DNA of 64,000 nucleotides. Source: Micromonospora cremea (GTDB lineage: Bacteria; Actinomycetota; Actinomycetes; Mycobacteriales; Micromonosporaceae). Below the pieces are notes generated by a model, which did not search any database, was not told the origin of the DNA, and saw nothing but the letters and a program-made list of their open reading frames with translations. The stretch is from assembly GCF_900143515.1 (NCBI RefSeq), contig NZ_FSQT01000001.1, positions 1,984,001-2,048,000 on the forward strand, written 5' to 3'. How positions within the stretch are numbered: the stretch's first letter is position 1; each line of letters starts with the position of its first letter. The position numbers and the translations under genes were made by a program. Of this stretch, positions 17,918 through 26,409 are shown piece by piece.

Positions 17918-18014
17918 ACGGGCCGACGCTGGCCGGTGCCCGGTGAACGGGGCGACGCTGGCCGGTGCCCGGTGAACGGGGCGACGCTGGCCGGTGCCCG
18001 GTGAACGGGGCGAC
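17886..18014 (+). repeat. 29-bp tandem repeat carrying a GTGA stop/start junction
   Basis: A 29-bp unit (starting GGTGCCCGGTGAACGGGGCG) is repeated about four times with almost no divergence. GTGA occurs at 17914, 17943, 17972 and 18001. Each GTG opens a 10-codon frame (MNGATLAGAR or close) whose TGA overlaps the next GTG. Three added units make 87 bp, a multiple of 3, so the last GTG (18001) is in the same frame as the first. The array connects the end of the dehydrogenase gene to the start of the second Gfo/Idh gene. Confidence 0.95.
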
Positions 18015-19178
18015 GCCGCCGCCACGCGTGGCGGTGGTCGGAGCGAACGGGCACGGCCGGTGGCACCGGCGGGTCATCGCGCCGCTGCACGCCGCCGGTC
18101 GGCTGCGACTGGTCGCCCTGGTGGACGTCCGGCCGGTGGAGGACGAGCCGGACGCGCCGGTGCCGCCCGGGATCGGGGTGTTCACCGACCACCGTGCGAT
18201 GCTCGCCGTGTCGCGCCCGGAGGTGGTGGTGATCTGCACCCCGCCACACACCCACCTGCCGATCGCCCGGGACGCCCTGGCCGCCGGCGCGGACCTGCTG
18301 CTGGAGAAGCCGCCGGTGCTGTCGCTGGCCGAGCACGAGGAGTTGACCGGGGCGCTGGCGGCCGCCGGCCGGGTGGCCCAGGTCGGTTTCCAGGCGCTCG
18401 GTTCGGCGGCGCTGACCGCGCTGACCGACGCGCTGGCCGCCGGCCGGCTGGGCACGGTCAGCGGCATCGCCACCGTCGCCGCCTGGCAGCGGCCGGACGC
18501 CTACTACGCCCGCTCCCCCTGGGCCGGTCGGCGGAGCGTGGACGGCCGGCCGGTGCTGGACGGTGCCCTGGCCAACCCGCTCGCGCACGCGGTGATGCAG
18601 TGCCTGGCGGTCGCCGAGGCGCTCAGCGGGGCGCCGCCGTGGCCGACCGCGATCGAGGTGGAGCGTTACCGGGTACGACCGATCGAGGTGGAGGACACCG
18701 CGGTGCTGCGGGTCCGGTTCCGCGCCGGCCCGCCGGTGCTGGCCGCGGTCACCCTGGCCGCCGAGGAGTTCGTGGCGGGCGAGGTGGTGGTCACCGGCAC
18801 GGCAGGGCGGGCGGTGCTGGAGTATCCGACGGACCGGTTGCGGCTGCCCGGGGACGTGGTGACCCGGCGGGTCCCCGGACGGCGGGGGCTGCTGGAGAAC
18901 CTGCTGGCGCACCGGGCCGACCCCGCCGGGGCGACGCTGATCGCCCCGCTGGCCCGTACCGCGCCGTTCACCGCGCTGCTGGACGCGCTGCGGGCCGCGC
19001 CGGAGCCCCGACTACTCGACGGCGACCTGGTCGACGTGGGGGGCGACGGCGGGGAGCGGGTACGCCACCTGCGGGGCGTGGTCGACGTGCTACGCCGGGC
19101 GGCCGAGCGGGGGCGCTGCCGAGTGAGCTGGCGGTGCCGTGGGCGGTGCCGGCGTACCGCGCGGAGCTGGCGGGATAG
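18001..19178 (+). CDS. Second Gfo/Idh/MocA-family oxidoreductase, probable frameshift near its 3' end
   Basis: NAD(P)-binding oxidoreductase beginning RVAVVGANGHGRWHRR, with CTPPHTHLPIARDAL and the EKP motif (LLLEKPPVLSL). It starts at the last GTG of the 29-bp array. Read without correction the frame runs on as Arg/Ser-rich sequence to 19422, overlapping the signal peptide of the pectate lyase. Shifting frame at the G run 19109-19113 (one base missing) gives a natural ending, ALPSELAVPWAVPAYRAELAG, stopping at 19178. This is either a sequence error or a recent lesion. Probably acts with the uronate enzymes. Confidence 0.8.
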
Positions 19179-19318
19179 GGGTCGACGGCAACCGGAGTGC
19201 AAACACCGCCCGGACTCGTCCGGGCCGCATCGGACGGATCCCCGGATACCCGACCCGCGACGGTCGGGGCAATGCCGGTCGAGCCCGACAACTGCAACAT
19301 TCCTGCACACAGTACATA

Positions 19319-19348
19319 TTGACTCCCGTAAAAGTGCGAACCTACCGT
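19319..19348 (+). promoter_or_regulatory. Predicted promoter of the pectate lyase gene
   Basis: TTGACT (19319-19324) and TACCGT (19343-19348), spacing 18 bp, in a locally AT-richer stretch 40-70 bp upstream of the pectate lyase ATG. No copy of the TGCAAA palindrome is present here, so direct LacI control is not shown. Confidence 0.45.
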
Positions 19349-19391
19349 TCCTGGTGACTGCCGAACCACCACCAGCGAACGGGAAGAATCG

Positions 19392-20750
19392 ATGCGCAGA
19401 ATCCTCACCGCCGCTACGGTGACCGCCCTCCTGCTCGGTACCGCTCCGGCCCACGCCGCCTCCCGCCCCGACCCGACCGCCGCCGGCGACCGACTGCCCC
19501 GGGCGGCCCACCACCTCGGCCGGCAGGTCCTGCCCGAGCGGGACGGCTGGGCGGCCGAGGGCACCGGGACCACCGGCGGCGCGGCGGCGAGGCCCGAGCG
19601 GACCCGGGTGGTCCGCAGCCGGGCCGAGTTGGTCGCCGCGCTCGGCGGCGACAACGCCAGCAACGCCACCGACGCCACCCCGAAACTCATCTACGTGGAC
19701 GGCGTCGTCGACGGCTTCGAGGGGCCCGACGGCACGCCGCTGAGCTGCGCCGACCTGGCCGACCCGGAGTACCGGTTGGACGCCTACCTGGCCGCGTACG
19801 ACCCGGCGGTGTGGGGTCGGGTGCCGCCGGCCGGGCCGCTGGAGGAGGCCCGGGTGCGCTCGGTGGCCAACCAGACCCGGCAGACCCAGCTCAACGTCGG
19901 CCCGAACACCACCATCGTCGGGCTGCGCGGCGCCCGGCTGACCGGGCTCACCCTCATGATCGACCGGGCGTCGAACGTCATCGTCCGCAACCTGACCTTC
20001 GTCGACGCCCGGGACTGCTTCCCCGCCTGGTCACCGACCGACGGCGAGGCCGGCAACTGGAACAACCAGTACGACCAGATCTCGGTACGCCGCAGCGAGC
20101 ACGTCTGGGTCGACCACAACACCTTCACCGACGGCGACAACCCGGACAGCGCCCAACCGACCTACTTCGGACGGCCGTACCAGGTGCACGACGGGTCGCT
20201 GGACGTCACGCACACGGCCAGCCTGGTCACCGCCTCCTGGAACCGCTTCACCGGGCGCGACAAGCTGATGCTGATCGGCTCGTCCAACACGGTCGGCCCG
20301 GACGTTGGCCGGCTGAAGGTCACCCTGCACCACAACCTCTTCGACGGCGTCCTGCAACGGCTGCCCCGGGTGCGCTTCGGCCAGGTCGACGTCTACAACA
20401 ACCACTACCGGCTCGGCGGGGACGACTTCCAGTACGCGCTCGGCGTCGGCGTGCAGTCCGCGCTGTACGTCCAGAACAACTTCTTCACCCTGGACGCGGC
20501 GGTCGACCCCGCCGACCTGCTGTACGACTGGGGCGGCACCGCGCTCACCGAGCGGGGCACCTGGATCCGCCAGGGCGGCGGCCCGGCCCGGCCGGTCGAC
20601 CTGCTGGCGGCGTACAACGCGGCGCACGACCCCGACCTGGGCGCGGACGCCGGCTGGACTCCCACCCTGCGTCACGGCCCGGTCCTGCCGGCGCCGCTGG
20701 TCCCGCTCCTGGTCGGTCCGCTCGCCGGCGCCGACCGCCTGCCGGTCTGA
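19392..20750 (+). CDS. Secreted pectate lyase, polysaccharide lyase family 1
   Basis: A 452-residue exported enzyme that cleaves polygalacturonan by beta-elimination. Residues 1-22 are a Sec signal peptide (ATVTALLLGTAPAHA). The parallel beta-helix core shows NTTIVGLRG, NVIVRNLTF, the Ca-site segment VWVDHNTFTDGDNPD, KLMLIGSSN and the catalytic RLPRVRFG (RxPxxR). RBS GGGAAG lies 5 nt before the ATG. Degradation outside, ABC import and the uronate enzymes form a coherent pectin-use locus. Confidence 0.95.
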   Translation: MRRILTAATVTALLLGTAPAHAASRPDPTAAGDRLPRAAHHLGRQVLPERDGWAAEGTGTTGGAAARPERTRVVRSRAELVAALGGDNASNATDATPKLIYVDGVVDGFEGPDGTPLSCADLADPEYRLDAYLAAYDPAVWGRVPPAGPLEEARVRSVANQTRQTQLNVGPNTTIVGLRGARLTGLTLMIDRASNVIVRNLTFVDARDCFPAWSPTDGEAGNWNNQYDQISVRRSEHVWVDHNTFTDGDNPDSAQPTYFGRPYQVHDGSLDVTHTASLVTASWNRFTGRDKLMLIGSSNTVGPDVGRLKVTLHHNLFDGVLQRLPRVRFGQVDVYNNHYRLGGDDFQYALGVGVQSALYVQNNFFTLDAAVDPADLLYDWGGTALTERGTWIRQGGGPARPVDLLAAYNAAHDPDLGADAGWTPTLRHGPVLPAPLVPLLVGPLAGADRLPV

Positions 20751-21166
20751 CCGACCGGCCCACCGTCGCGGCGGCGCCGAAGCGTCCGGCGCCCGCCCGG
20801 CACCTCCGACCGCCCACGGGCGGCCGGCACCCGCACCGTCCGCACCATCCAGGTCCTCGTCGACAGCGAGTCCATCCTCACCGGCGCGACTGCCAGCAGC
20901 CAGCAGCCCTGGAAGTACCTCACCGACGACGAACGCGTTGCCTAGAGGGCGACCCCACAGCCATGGGGGCTCTCGCGCAACGGCTCGCGAACACCCGACA
21001 CCTGCCGGCCCCACGCCCCAGGAGTTCGGGACCACAGCGTTCATCGCGCTCACCGACGTTCGCCTGCGGCCGCCGGAGGCGCCGTGACTCGTGCCTCGGC
21101 GATCGAAGCTCGCCAACGAGCCGGTAGACCTGCGAATCGCGTCGATGGAAACCAGCCGCGGCGCGG
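20751..21166. other. Intergenic region without a convincing gene
   Basis: About 415 bp with broken coding-like sequence. A frame ending in TAG at about 20945 reads TVRTIQVLVDSESILTGA then SSQQPWKYLTDDERVA, which has coding character but no start and no recognised family. It may be a gene remnant. Nothing else is supported. Confidence 0.5.
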
Positions 21167-21949
21167 TCAGTGGGAGTCTGGTCTGGGGATTCGGATGCCG
21201 GCGGCGCGGAGCTTGGTCTCGAAAAGCGCGGCCAGCCGCGCCGCGGCCGGCGTCTGCTTCTCGCCGTGGTGGGCGATCAGCGTGTACCGGGTCGCGGCCT
21301 CGGTGCGGGCTTGCAGGCCGGTCACGGTCTTCAGCAGTGCCGGGTTGGCGAGGTAGTGGTCGGCCGCGGCGGTGGCGAGCTCGGCGATGCGGGGGTCGTC
21401 CGGGTCCCAGGCCGCGGCCTCGGCTGCGCGTTTGGTCAAGGCGACGAGCCGGGTGTCTTCGAGGGCGTGCTCGAAATGGGTGAGGTAGTCGTCGAAGCCT
21501 TCTGGAACCAGTGCCTTGGCCAGCACCCAGCCCTCCCTGGTGGCCGCCACCTCGTCCGCGGTGAAGCCGAGGCCGGGCATCCGCTCCAGCAGCGCCACAG
21601 CGCGGTCGGGTAGCAGAGCCCGGTCCCCATCGGCGAGCCGATGCAGCGTGTCACGCCGCGAGATCAACTCCTCGATCCGTTCGGTGAGCTGCCGCTCGAC
21701 GTCGGCGAGCGCGGCGGCGAACAGCGCGGCATCGGCGTCGAGCAGGGGCCCGATCTCGGCCAGCGGAACCCCGGCGGCGGCCAGCGTCCGAATCTGCACC
21801 AGCCGTAACAGATCGGCCGATCCGTACCGCCGGTAACCGGAGCTGTCGCGTTCCGGCTCCTCGACCAGGCCGAGCTTGTGGTAATGCCGCACCGTCTTCA
21901 CCGTGACGCCGACGAACGCCGCCGCCTGCCCGATCGTGACTCCGTTCAT
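21167..21949 (-). CDS. MerR-family transcriptional regulator
   Basis: A 260-residue regulator. N-terminal winged HTH (VTIGQAAAFVGVTVKTVRHYHKLGLVEEPERDSSGYRRYGSADLLRLVQIRTL) is followed by the dimerising coil with LTERIEELISRRDTL. The C-terminal 150 residues are helical with a conserved-looking FDDYLTHFEHAL and ALFETKLRAAGI, probably a ligand-binding region; no Cys cluster, so not a metal sensor. It lies 164 bp downstream of the serine hydrolase gene on the same strand. Confidence 0.9.
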   Translation of the reverse strand: MNGVTIGQAAAFVGVTVKTVRHYHKLGLVEEPERDSSGYRRYGSADLLRLVQIRTLAAAGVPLAEIGPLLDADAALFAAALADVERQLTERIEELISRRDTLHRLADGDRALLPDRAVALLERMPGLGFTADEVAATREGWVLAKALVPEGFDDYLTHFEHALEDTRLVALTKRAAEAAAWDPDDPRIAELATAAADHYLANPALLKTVTGLQARTEAATRYTLIAHHGEKQTPAAARLAALFETKLRAAGIRIPRPDSH

Positions 21950-22113
21950 CTGCCCAGCCTGCCTTGTGCTCGAACTCGGCCACTACGCACACCACGGCCG
22001 AGCGTATGGACGGGCCACGCCGAGCTTGTTGAGCTCGGCGTGGCCCCGGTTCGCGTTCTAACTGATGCACGACCGGAAGGGGCCGCCCCTCGAGGCGTAC
22101 GGGTCACAGGTGT

Positions 22114-23673
22114 TCAGTCCGTCGGCTGAGCCCTATCGGCCTGCCCACCGCAGAACACCTCGCTGACGAGCCTCTGCATCGCCTTCTGGAACGCCTCGCC
22201 TATGGACAGGTCGGCGTCGTCCACGCAGTTCAGCGCGGCGGTCAGGGTCTTGCTGCCGTCGGGTGTGCTGTACATCAGCGCCGCGTGGCCCACGGCGGCG
22301 CCGTTGTGGGAGATGACGGTGCCGCCGCCGTCCGTGGTCATCACGAACACTCCCAGGCCGTAGTCCATGTTTGGGATGCCCGTCGGGTGCGGGGTGCACA
22401 TCTCGGCCAGCAGCGGGGCAGGCACGAGTCTGCCACCCATGAGCGCGGAGATGAACGTGTGCAGGTCCTGGGTGGTCGAGATCATGTCACCGCCGGCGGA
22501 GATCCAGGAGGGGTTCTGGCGGGTGACGTCGACCGTCTTCTGCTGGCCGGCGTCCTCGTATCGGTAGTAGGCGTGGGCGTGCGGCTCGGGGATCTCCGGC
22601 GAGGCGTCCGGCACCGCGGTGCCCGACAGCCCGAGCGGCCCCAGGATCCGCTCCTGCGTCTCCTCGGCGACCGAGCGGCCGGTGACCTTTTCGATCAGCA
22701 GCCTGGCCAGCACGTAGTTGGTGTTGGAATAGCTCCAGCCCGTCCCCGGCTCGAACCGCGCCGGCTTGGACAACGCCAGCTCCACCAGCTCCTGCGGCCG
22801 GTAGGTCTTGAACCGGTTGTCCATCCACGCTTTGCCCGTGGTGCCGTAGGGGATGGGGATCCCCAGCGCGACCGTCCCGTCGTCGTAGACCTCGCCGCTG
22901 AAGTTGAACACCCCGCTGGTGTGCTGCAACAGCATTCGCACCGTGATCCGCTCGTCCAGCCCGAACTCGGGCAGGTAGTCCGCCGCCGGGGTGTCCAGCC
23001 CGACCTTGCCCTCGGCCACCAGTTGCAGCACCAGGGTCGCGGTGAAGGTCTTGGTGTTGCTGCCGATCCGGACATGCCCGTTCGTCGGCGGCTTCGCAGC
23101 CCCGCCCAGCTCGGCCGCCCCAGCGCTGCCAACCCACTCGCCCCGTTCATCGTGCACGCGCAGCGACACCCCGACGAAACCGGAATCGACGATCTCCTCG
23201 ATCGCTTTCTGCAGCTCCGGGCGATCCTGCCCGGCAGCAGCCGCCGGCGCAGCCCCGCTGTGCGCAGTGGCCATCGCGGCGGCGTCGAGGGCGGCGGTGA
23301 TCTTGCGGGCCATCTCGGCCGTGGTGGTGCTGGGTTTGTCCGGGTGGACCTGGGCGGCTTCGATGGCGAGGAGGATGGTGCTGCGGAAGTTGTCGGCTTC
23401 TGTCGGAGCTTGCTTGCCGAGCAGCTCTACGGCTGCGGTCAGGGCCGGCAGAACCCGGTCGCCGAGTTCGGCGACGGTCTTGCCCTTCAGTTCGATGTCC
23501 TCGGCCTTCGCGGTGAGCACGTGCCCGACCAGACCGGTCGCCGACATCAGGGCGATGGAGGCATTCGTGGCGGCCTTCTGGGGCGCGCCGGTGGCTGCGG
23601 CCATCAGCGACACGGCGCCGTACGCGGCGGTCCGCAGGGTGCTCTTGTCCTGGTCGGAAAGAGTGATGGACAT
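22114..23673 (-). CDS. Serine beta-lactamase-like hydrolase with N-terminal helical domain
   Basis: A 519-residue penicillin-binding-fold protein. Catalytic motifs are S205-N-T-K208, Y314-S-N316 and H456-N-G458, as in class C beta-lactamase/D-aminopeptidase relatives (COG1680). There is no signal peptide, so the enzyme appears cytoplasmic. Residues 1-130 form a separate Ala-rich helical domain (TLRTAAYGAVSLMAAATGAPQKAATNAS; SATGLVGHVLTAK) that resembles small stand-alone actinobacterial proteins. ATG at 23673 follows AAGGAG at the right spacing. Substrate unknown; the fusion is unusual. Confidence 0.88.
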   Translation of the reverse strand: MSITLSDQDKSTLRTAAYGAVSLMAAATGAPQKAATNASIALMSATGLVGHVLTAKAEDIELKGKTVAELGDRVLPALTAAVELLGKQAPTEADNFRSTILLAIEAAQVHPDKPSTTTAEMARKITAALDAAAMATAHSGAAPAAAAGQDRPELQKAIEEIVDSGFVGVSLRVHDERGEWVGSAGAAELGGAAKPPTNGHVRIGSNTKTFTATLVLQLVAEGKVGLDTPAADYLPEFGLDERITVRMLLQHTSGVFNFSGEVYDDGTVALGIPIPYGTTGKAWMDNRFKTYRPQELVELALSKPARFEPGTGWSYSNTNYVLARLLIEKVTGRSVAEETQERILGPLGLSGTAVPDASPEIPEPHAHAYYRYEDAGQQKTVDVTRQNPSWISAGGDMISTTQDLHTFISALMGGRLVPAPLLAEMCTPHPTGIPNMDYGLGVFVMTTDGGGTVISHNGAAVGHAALMYSTPDGSKTLTAALNCVDDADLSIGEAFQKAMQRLVSEVFCGGQADRAQPTD

Positions 23674-23791
23674 GGTGGTTGGCTCCTTGAAATCCGTTAT
23701 GCCCGATCGGCGTCGTGCCGCTGCGACGAGCTTCCACCCTGACCCAAGGTCAACCTCAACCATGATCCAGATCACAGGATGCCGAGCTTCA

Positions 23792-23911
23792 GACCGAGCA
23801 ACTGCTGACGCTCGGCGTCCCGCGCGAGCGGATCTTCATCGACAAGGAGTTGTCCAGCACGACACGCAAGAACCGGGTCGGGCTGGACAACACGTTCGCC
23901 GCGGTCACCTC
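23792..23911 (+). pseudogene. Remnant of a serine resolvase/invertase
   Basis: A short frame reads TEQLLTLGVPRERIFIDKEL, SSTTRKNRVGLDNTFAAVT, which matches the region after the catalytic domain start in Hin/Tn3-type resolvases (LGVDPERIYVDhGlTGTnRdRPGL). It has no start codon or catalytic Ser and runs into pectate-lyase-like sequence. A decayed mobile-element fragment. Confidence 0.7.
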
Positions 23912-24139
23912 CGCATCTACGACTGGCACAGCCCGACAAGCCGTCCTACAGCCACGGCATCGCCACCACGAACGGCGCCGGCGTGCTGGTCGAAGGGAAC
24001 TACTTCGAGAAGTGACCGACCCATGCACGTACGGCCGGGTCGGTGGCCGCCATCCCCCACCGGTACACGATGGACGCCGCGAGCACCGTCAAGGCGACGG
24101 TGACCGCCGGCGCCGGCACCGGACGAATCACCGGCTGAC
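23912..24139 (+). pseudogene. Degenerate C-terminus of a PL1 pectate lyase
   Basis: One frame reads YSHGIATTNGAGVLVEGNYFEK, then a TGA, then PHRYTMDAASTVKATVTAGAGTG before a final TGA at 24137-24139. These are the last strands and tail typical of PL1 pectate lyases (YGIATTMGAGVLVEGNYFE; PYSYTLDAASSVKA). The portion between has been deleted. It shows this neighbourhood once held a second pectate lyase. Confidence 0.75.
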
Positions 24140-24241
24140 CCGACCGCCCCCACGATCGGGTCGACGCCCGCACGGCCGTCGGCCCGATTCCGTGCGGTCG
24201 GGTCGGCGACGCATGGGGCCATCGACATGGTGAAGATCGGA

Positions 24242-24256
24242 TATAAGTGACGCATG
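24242..24256 (+). promoter_or_regulatory. -10 element placing transcription start at the ATG (leaderless)
   Basis: TATAAG at 24242-24247 puts the expected +1 at 24254, which is the A of the ATG of the HD gene. There is no Shine-Dalgarno sequence. A -35 (TCGACA, 24222-24227) is weakly placed. Confidence 0.5.
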
Positions 24257-24976
24257 GACTTCCCGCCGCACCTGGGCAGCATGCCGATGCACGCGATCAC
24301 CGAGATCCACGGCGAACCGGGCCTGCTGGAACGCTTCCGGTTGGAGATCCAGCAGTTCGACGGCAGCGCCCGTGCCCGGCTGACCGCCGCGCTCGACCTG
24401 GCCGCCGACCTGCACCGTGACGACCGGCGGGTTCGCGAGCCGTACCTCAACCACCTGCTGCGGGTGGCCATCCGGTTGATGCACCACTACCAGGTGCGCG
24501 ACGTCGACGTGATCGTCGCCGGCCTGCTGCACGACGCTGTCGAGGACCACCCGGGCGAGCTCGCCGACGGGGGCAGCGACCCGCGCGGGGGCGCGCTGGC
24601 CACGCTGGCCACCCGGTTCGGGCCGCGGGTGGCGACGCTGGTCGCGGCCGTCACCAACCCGGTGTACGACCCACAGCGCGACCGCAACACCCAGTACCGC
24701 GAGCACCTGTCGGTCAGCCTGGACCGGGAGCCCTGGGCCCGGGTGATCAAGGTGTCGGACTTCACCGACAACGGGGTGGGTGTGATCCACACGGTCGGGC
24801 CGAAGGTCGTCTCCTCGGCGATCAAGTACCGGCCGCTGGTGCCGCTCTTCCGCGACCTGATCGGCCGGCCCGACACGCCGCTCTCGCTGGCGGTGAAGCG
24901 GCACATCTTCAGCCAGCTCGACCTGGCCGAGGAGCGGTTCAGCGCGATCCTGGACCAGCCCGTCCACCCGAACTGA
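24254..24976 (+). CDS. HD-domain hydrolase related to the RelA/SpoT (ppGpp) hydrolase domain
   Basis: A 240-residue cytoplasmic HD protein. H67 (YLNHLLRVAIRL), H93-D94 and E97-D98 (AGLLHDAVEDHP), and D in VIKVSDFTDN follow the metal-site order of SpoT-type hydrolases (HD_4). There is no synthetase domain. It could be a small alarmone hydrolase or a hydrolase of another nucleotide. The gene stands alone and appears leaderless. Confidence 0.75.
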   Translation: MDFPPHLGSMPMHAITEIHGEPGLLERFRLEIQQFDGSARARLTAALDLAADLHRDDRRVREPYLNHLLRVAIRLMHHYQVRDVDVIVAGLLHDAVEDHPGELADGGSDPRGGALATLATRFGPRVATLVAAVTNPVYDPQRDRNTQYREHLSVSLDREPWARVIKVSDFTDNGVGVIHTVGPKVVSSAIKYRPLVPLFRDLIGRPDTPLSLAVKRHIFSQLDLAEERFSAILDQPVHPN

Positions 24977-25051
24977 CCGACCGGCATCGCACTCCTCCTC
25001 TCGGCCGGCGGATCCGCGTCGAATCTGGAGCGGGGTGTGCCCGATGGCGAT

Positions 25052-25106
25052 ATACCTCTGTGTCATAGAAATACCTGTGTGTCATAGAAATACCTGTGCG
25101 GTATAC
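25052..25106. repeat. Tandem 19-bp repeats with an inverted ATACC/GGTAT site
   Basis: Two 19-bp copies (ATACCTCTGTGTCATAGAA at 25052-25070 and ATACCTGTGTGTCATAGAA at 25071-25089) are followed by a third, partial copy that forms the palindrome ATACCTGTGCGGTAT (25090-25104). Probably a set of regulator-binding sites upstream of the region at 25.2-25.5 kb. The regulator is unknown. Confidence 0.7.
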
Positions 25107-25195
25107 TGGTCTGCCGCGATTCCCTGCCTCGTTCGCTCGCGCACCACCGGTTACCGTGTGGCCCGTCCTGCTGGCTCCACTGCTGCGCCCTGATC

Positions 25196-25309
25196 CGGGT
25201 GCAGACCGGCCCGCACCAGGTGCTCCAGCCAGGGTGTCGGAGCGATCCCGAGCTCCCGGCCCAGGTCGGCGCGGAACAACTCGAACCGGCGTACGGCCTC
25301 GTTGATGTT
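25196..25309 (-). pseudogene. Fragment of a BTAD (SARP/AfsR-type) regulator
   Basis: The frame reads NEAVRRFELFRADLGRELGI, APTPWLEHLVRAGL, matching the end of bacterial transcriptional activator domains (AL.aYe.fR..LadELG.dPsP.L..L). There is no HTH or start. A short relic, and the rest of the 480-bp gap before 25458 shows no other gene. Confidence 0.5.
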
Positions 25310-25457
25310 CGCGCGGCCAGATGTACGGCGATCAGCGTCCGCCGGGGTGGGGTTCAGGCGGCGGTGGCCCGTGACGGTTCGCATCGGCGTGGCGGCGGGC
25401 GGATCGGTCACCGGTTGTTAGCGTGAAATGCCGGTTCCGTGACCATGGAGGGGTGCC

Positions 25458-26300
25458 ATGACGGACGCCCCCGATGGGAGGCCGAAGCCCGCGGATCGGT
25501 GGCGACAGTGGGGCATCCGCGGGCTGAACGTCACCCGGGACGCGAGCGTCCGCGGTTGGCGCTGGTGGGCGCGGACCTGGGATCGAGTGGTCGCCTCGCT
25601 CCAGGATGAGGCGCCCGTGGGGCCCGGCGCCGACCCGACGCCATCCGGGCCGCTCGTCGAGCAGCGCGACGCGCCCCGGCTGATCGCGGTTCCCGCCCGC
25701 GGGTACGTGTACTCCTTCTACATCCGCGCCACGTTCGCCTGGTCGTCTCAGGCGAGCCTGCGGTCCGAGGTGCTGAGCTGGTACGTGCGGTACTTCCAGC
25801 CGAACGCGATCCACCGGCTGACCCGGCTCGCCGCCGACGCCGCCCGGGACCTGGCGCCGAACCGGGCAGGCGACCTGGAGGTGGCGTTGCAGCGGGCGCT
25901 CGCCGACGACCCCATCTGGCGCTACAAGCGGGGCGAGGTCGTCATCACCTGCCAACCCGACGCCTCCGTCCGGCTCGACGAGCGGATCATGCCAGCGCTC
26001 CAGCCGCACATCGACCGGCTGGTCAAGCTCGAGTACCAGTTCGACGAGCAGCTTCGGCAAGCCCGATACGCCGAGGAGCTGAGCCGCCGCTGGGCGGAGA
26101 TCCTGGCCCAACACGCCAACGTGACCGGCGACCAAGACTTCGCCGACGCCCGCGACCACATGCTCACCGCGCAGAAGGACGCCACACGGTGGATCAACGA
26201 ACTCCTTCACCACCGCTCCAAACACCCCACCGACCCGATCCCCTCCCCCTTCATCCCACCCCAGCAGACCCGCCCAGCCCCGGATACACCCCCTTCGTGA
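25458..26300 (+). CDS. Hypothetical protein, unknown function
   Basis: A 280-residue soluble protein with no recognised domain. RBS GGAGGGG (25447-25453) supports the ATG. The N-terminus is Trp/Arg-rich (WRQWGIRGLNVTRDASVRGWRWWARTW). The middle (YVYSFYIRATFAWSS; RYFQPNAIHRLTRLAADAARDL) and a long helical stretch at 185-235 (LEYQFDEQLRQARYAEELSRRWAEIL) suggest a coiled, possibly SPFH-like assembly protein. The Pro-rich tail is low complexity. It is the first gene of the accessory island. Confidence 0.75.
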   Translation: MTDAPDGRPKPADRWRQWGIRGLNVTRDASVRGWRWWARTWDRVVASLQDEAPVGPGADPTPSGPLVEQRDAPRLIAVPARGYVYSFYIRATFAWSSQASLRSEVLSWYVRYFQPNAIHRLTRLAADAARDLAPNRAGDLEVALQRALADDPIWRYKRGEVVITCQPDASVRLDERIMPALQPHIDRLVKLEYQFDEQLRQARYAEELSRRWAEILAQHANVTGDQDFADARDHMLTAQKDATRWINELLHHRSKHPTDPIPSPFIPPQQTRPAPDTPPS

Positions 26301-26409
26301 CGCTGCAGACCGCGCACAGCACCTCGCCCGCCCGCCACGCCCTCGTCGCGTAGTCACGCCGGTCCTTGCGCTGGAACGAATAGGTCTTGGTGGACCCCTC
26401 GCCACGCCG

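Noticed and set aside
17886..18014. 29-bp repeats as a CRISPR array
   Set aside because: Units are directly adjacent with no spacers and no cas genes.
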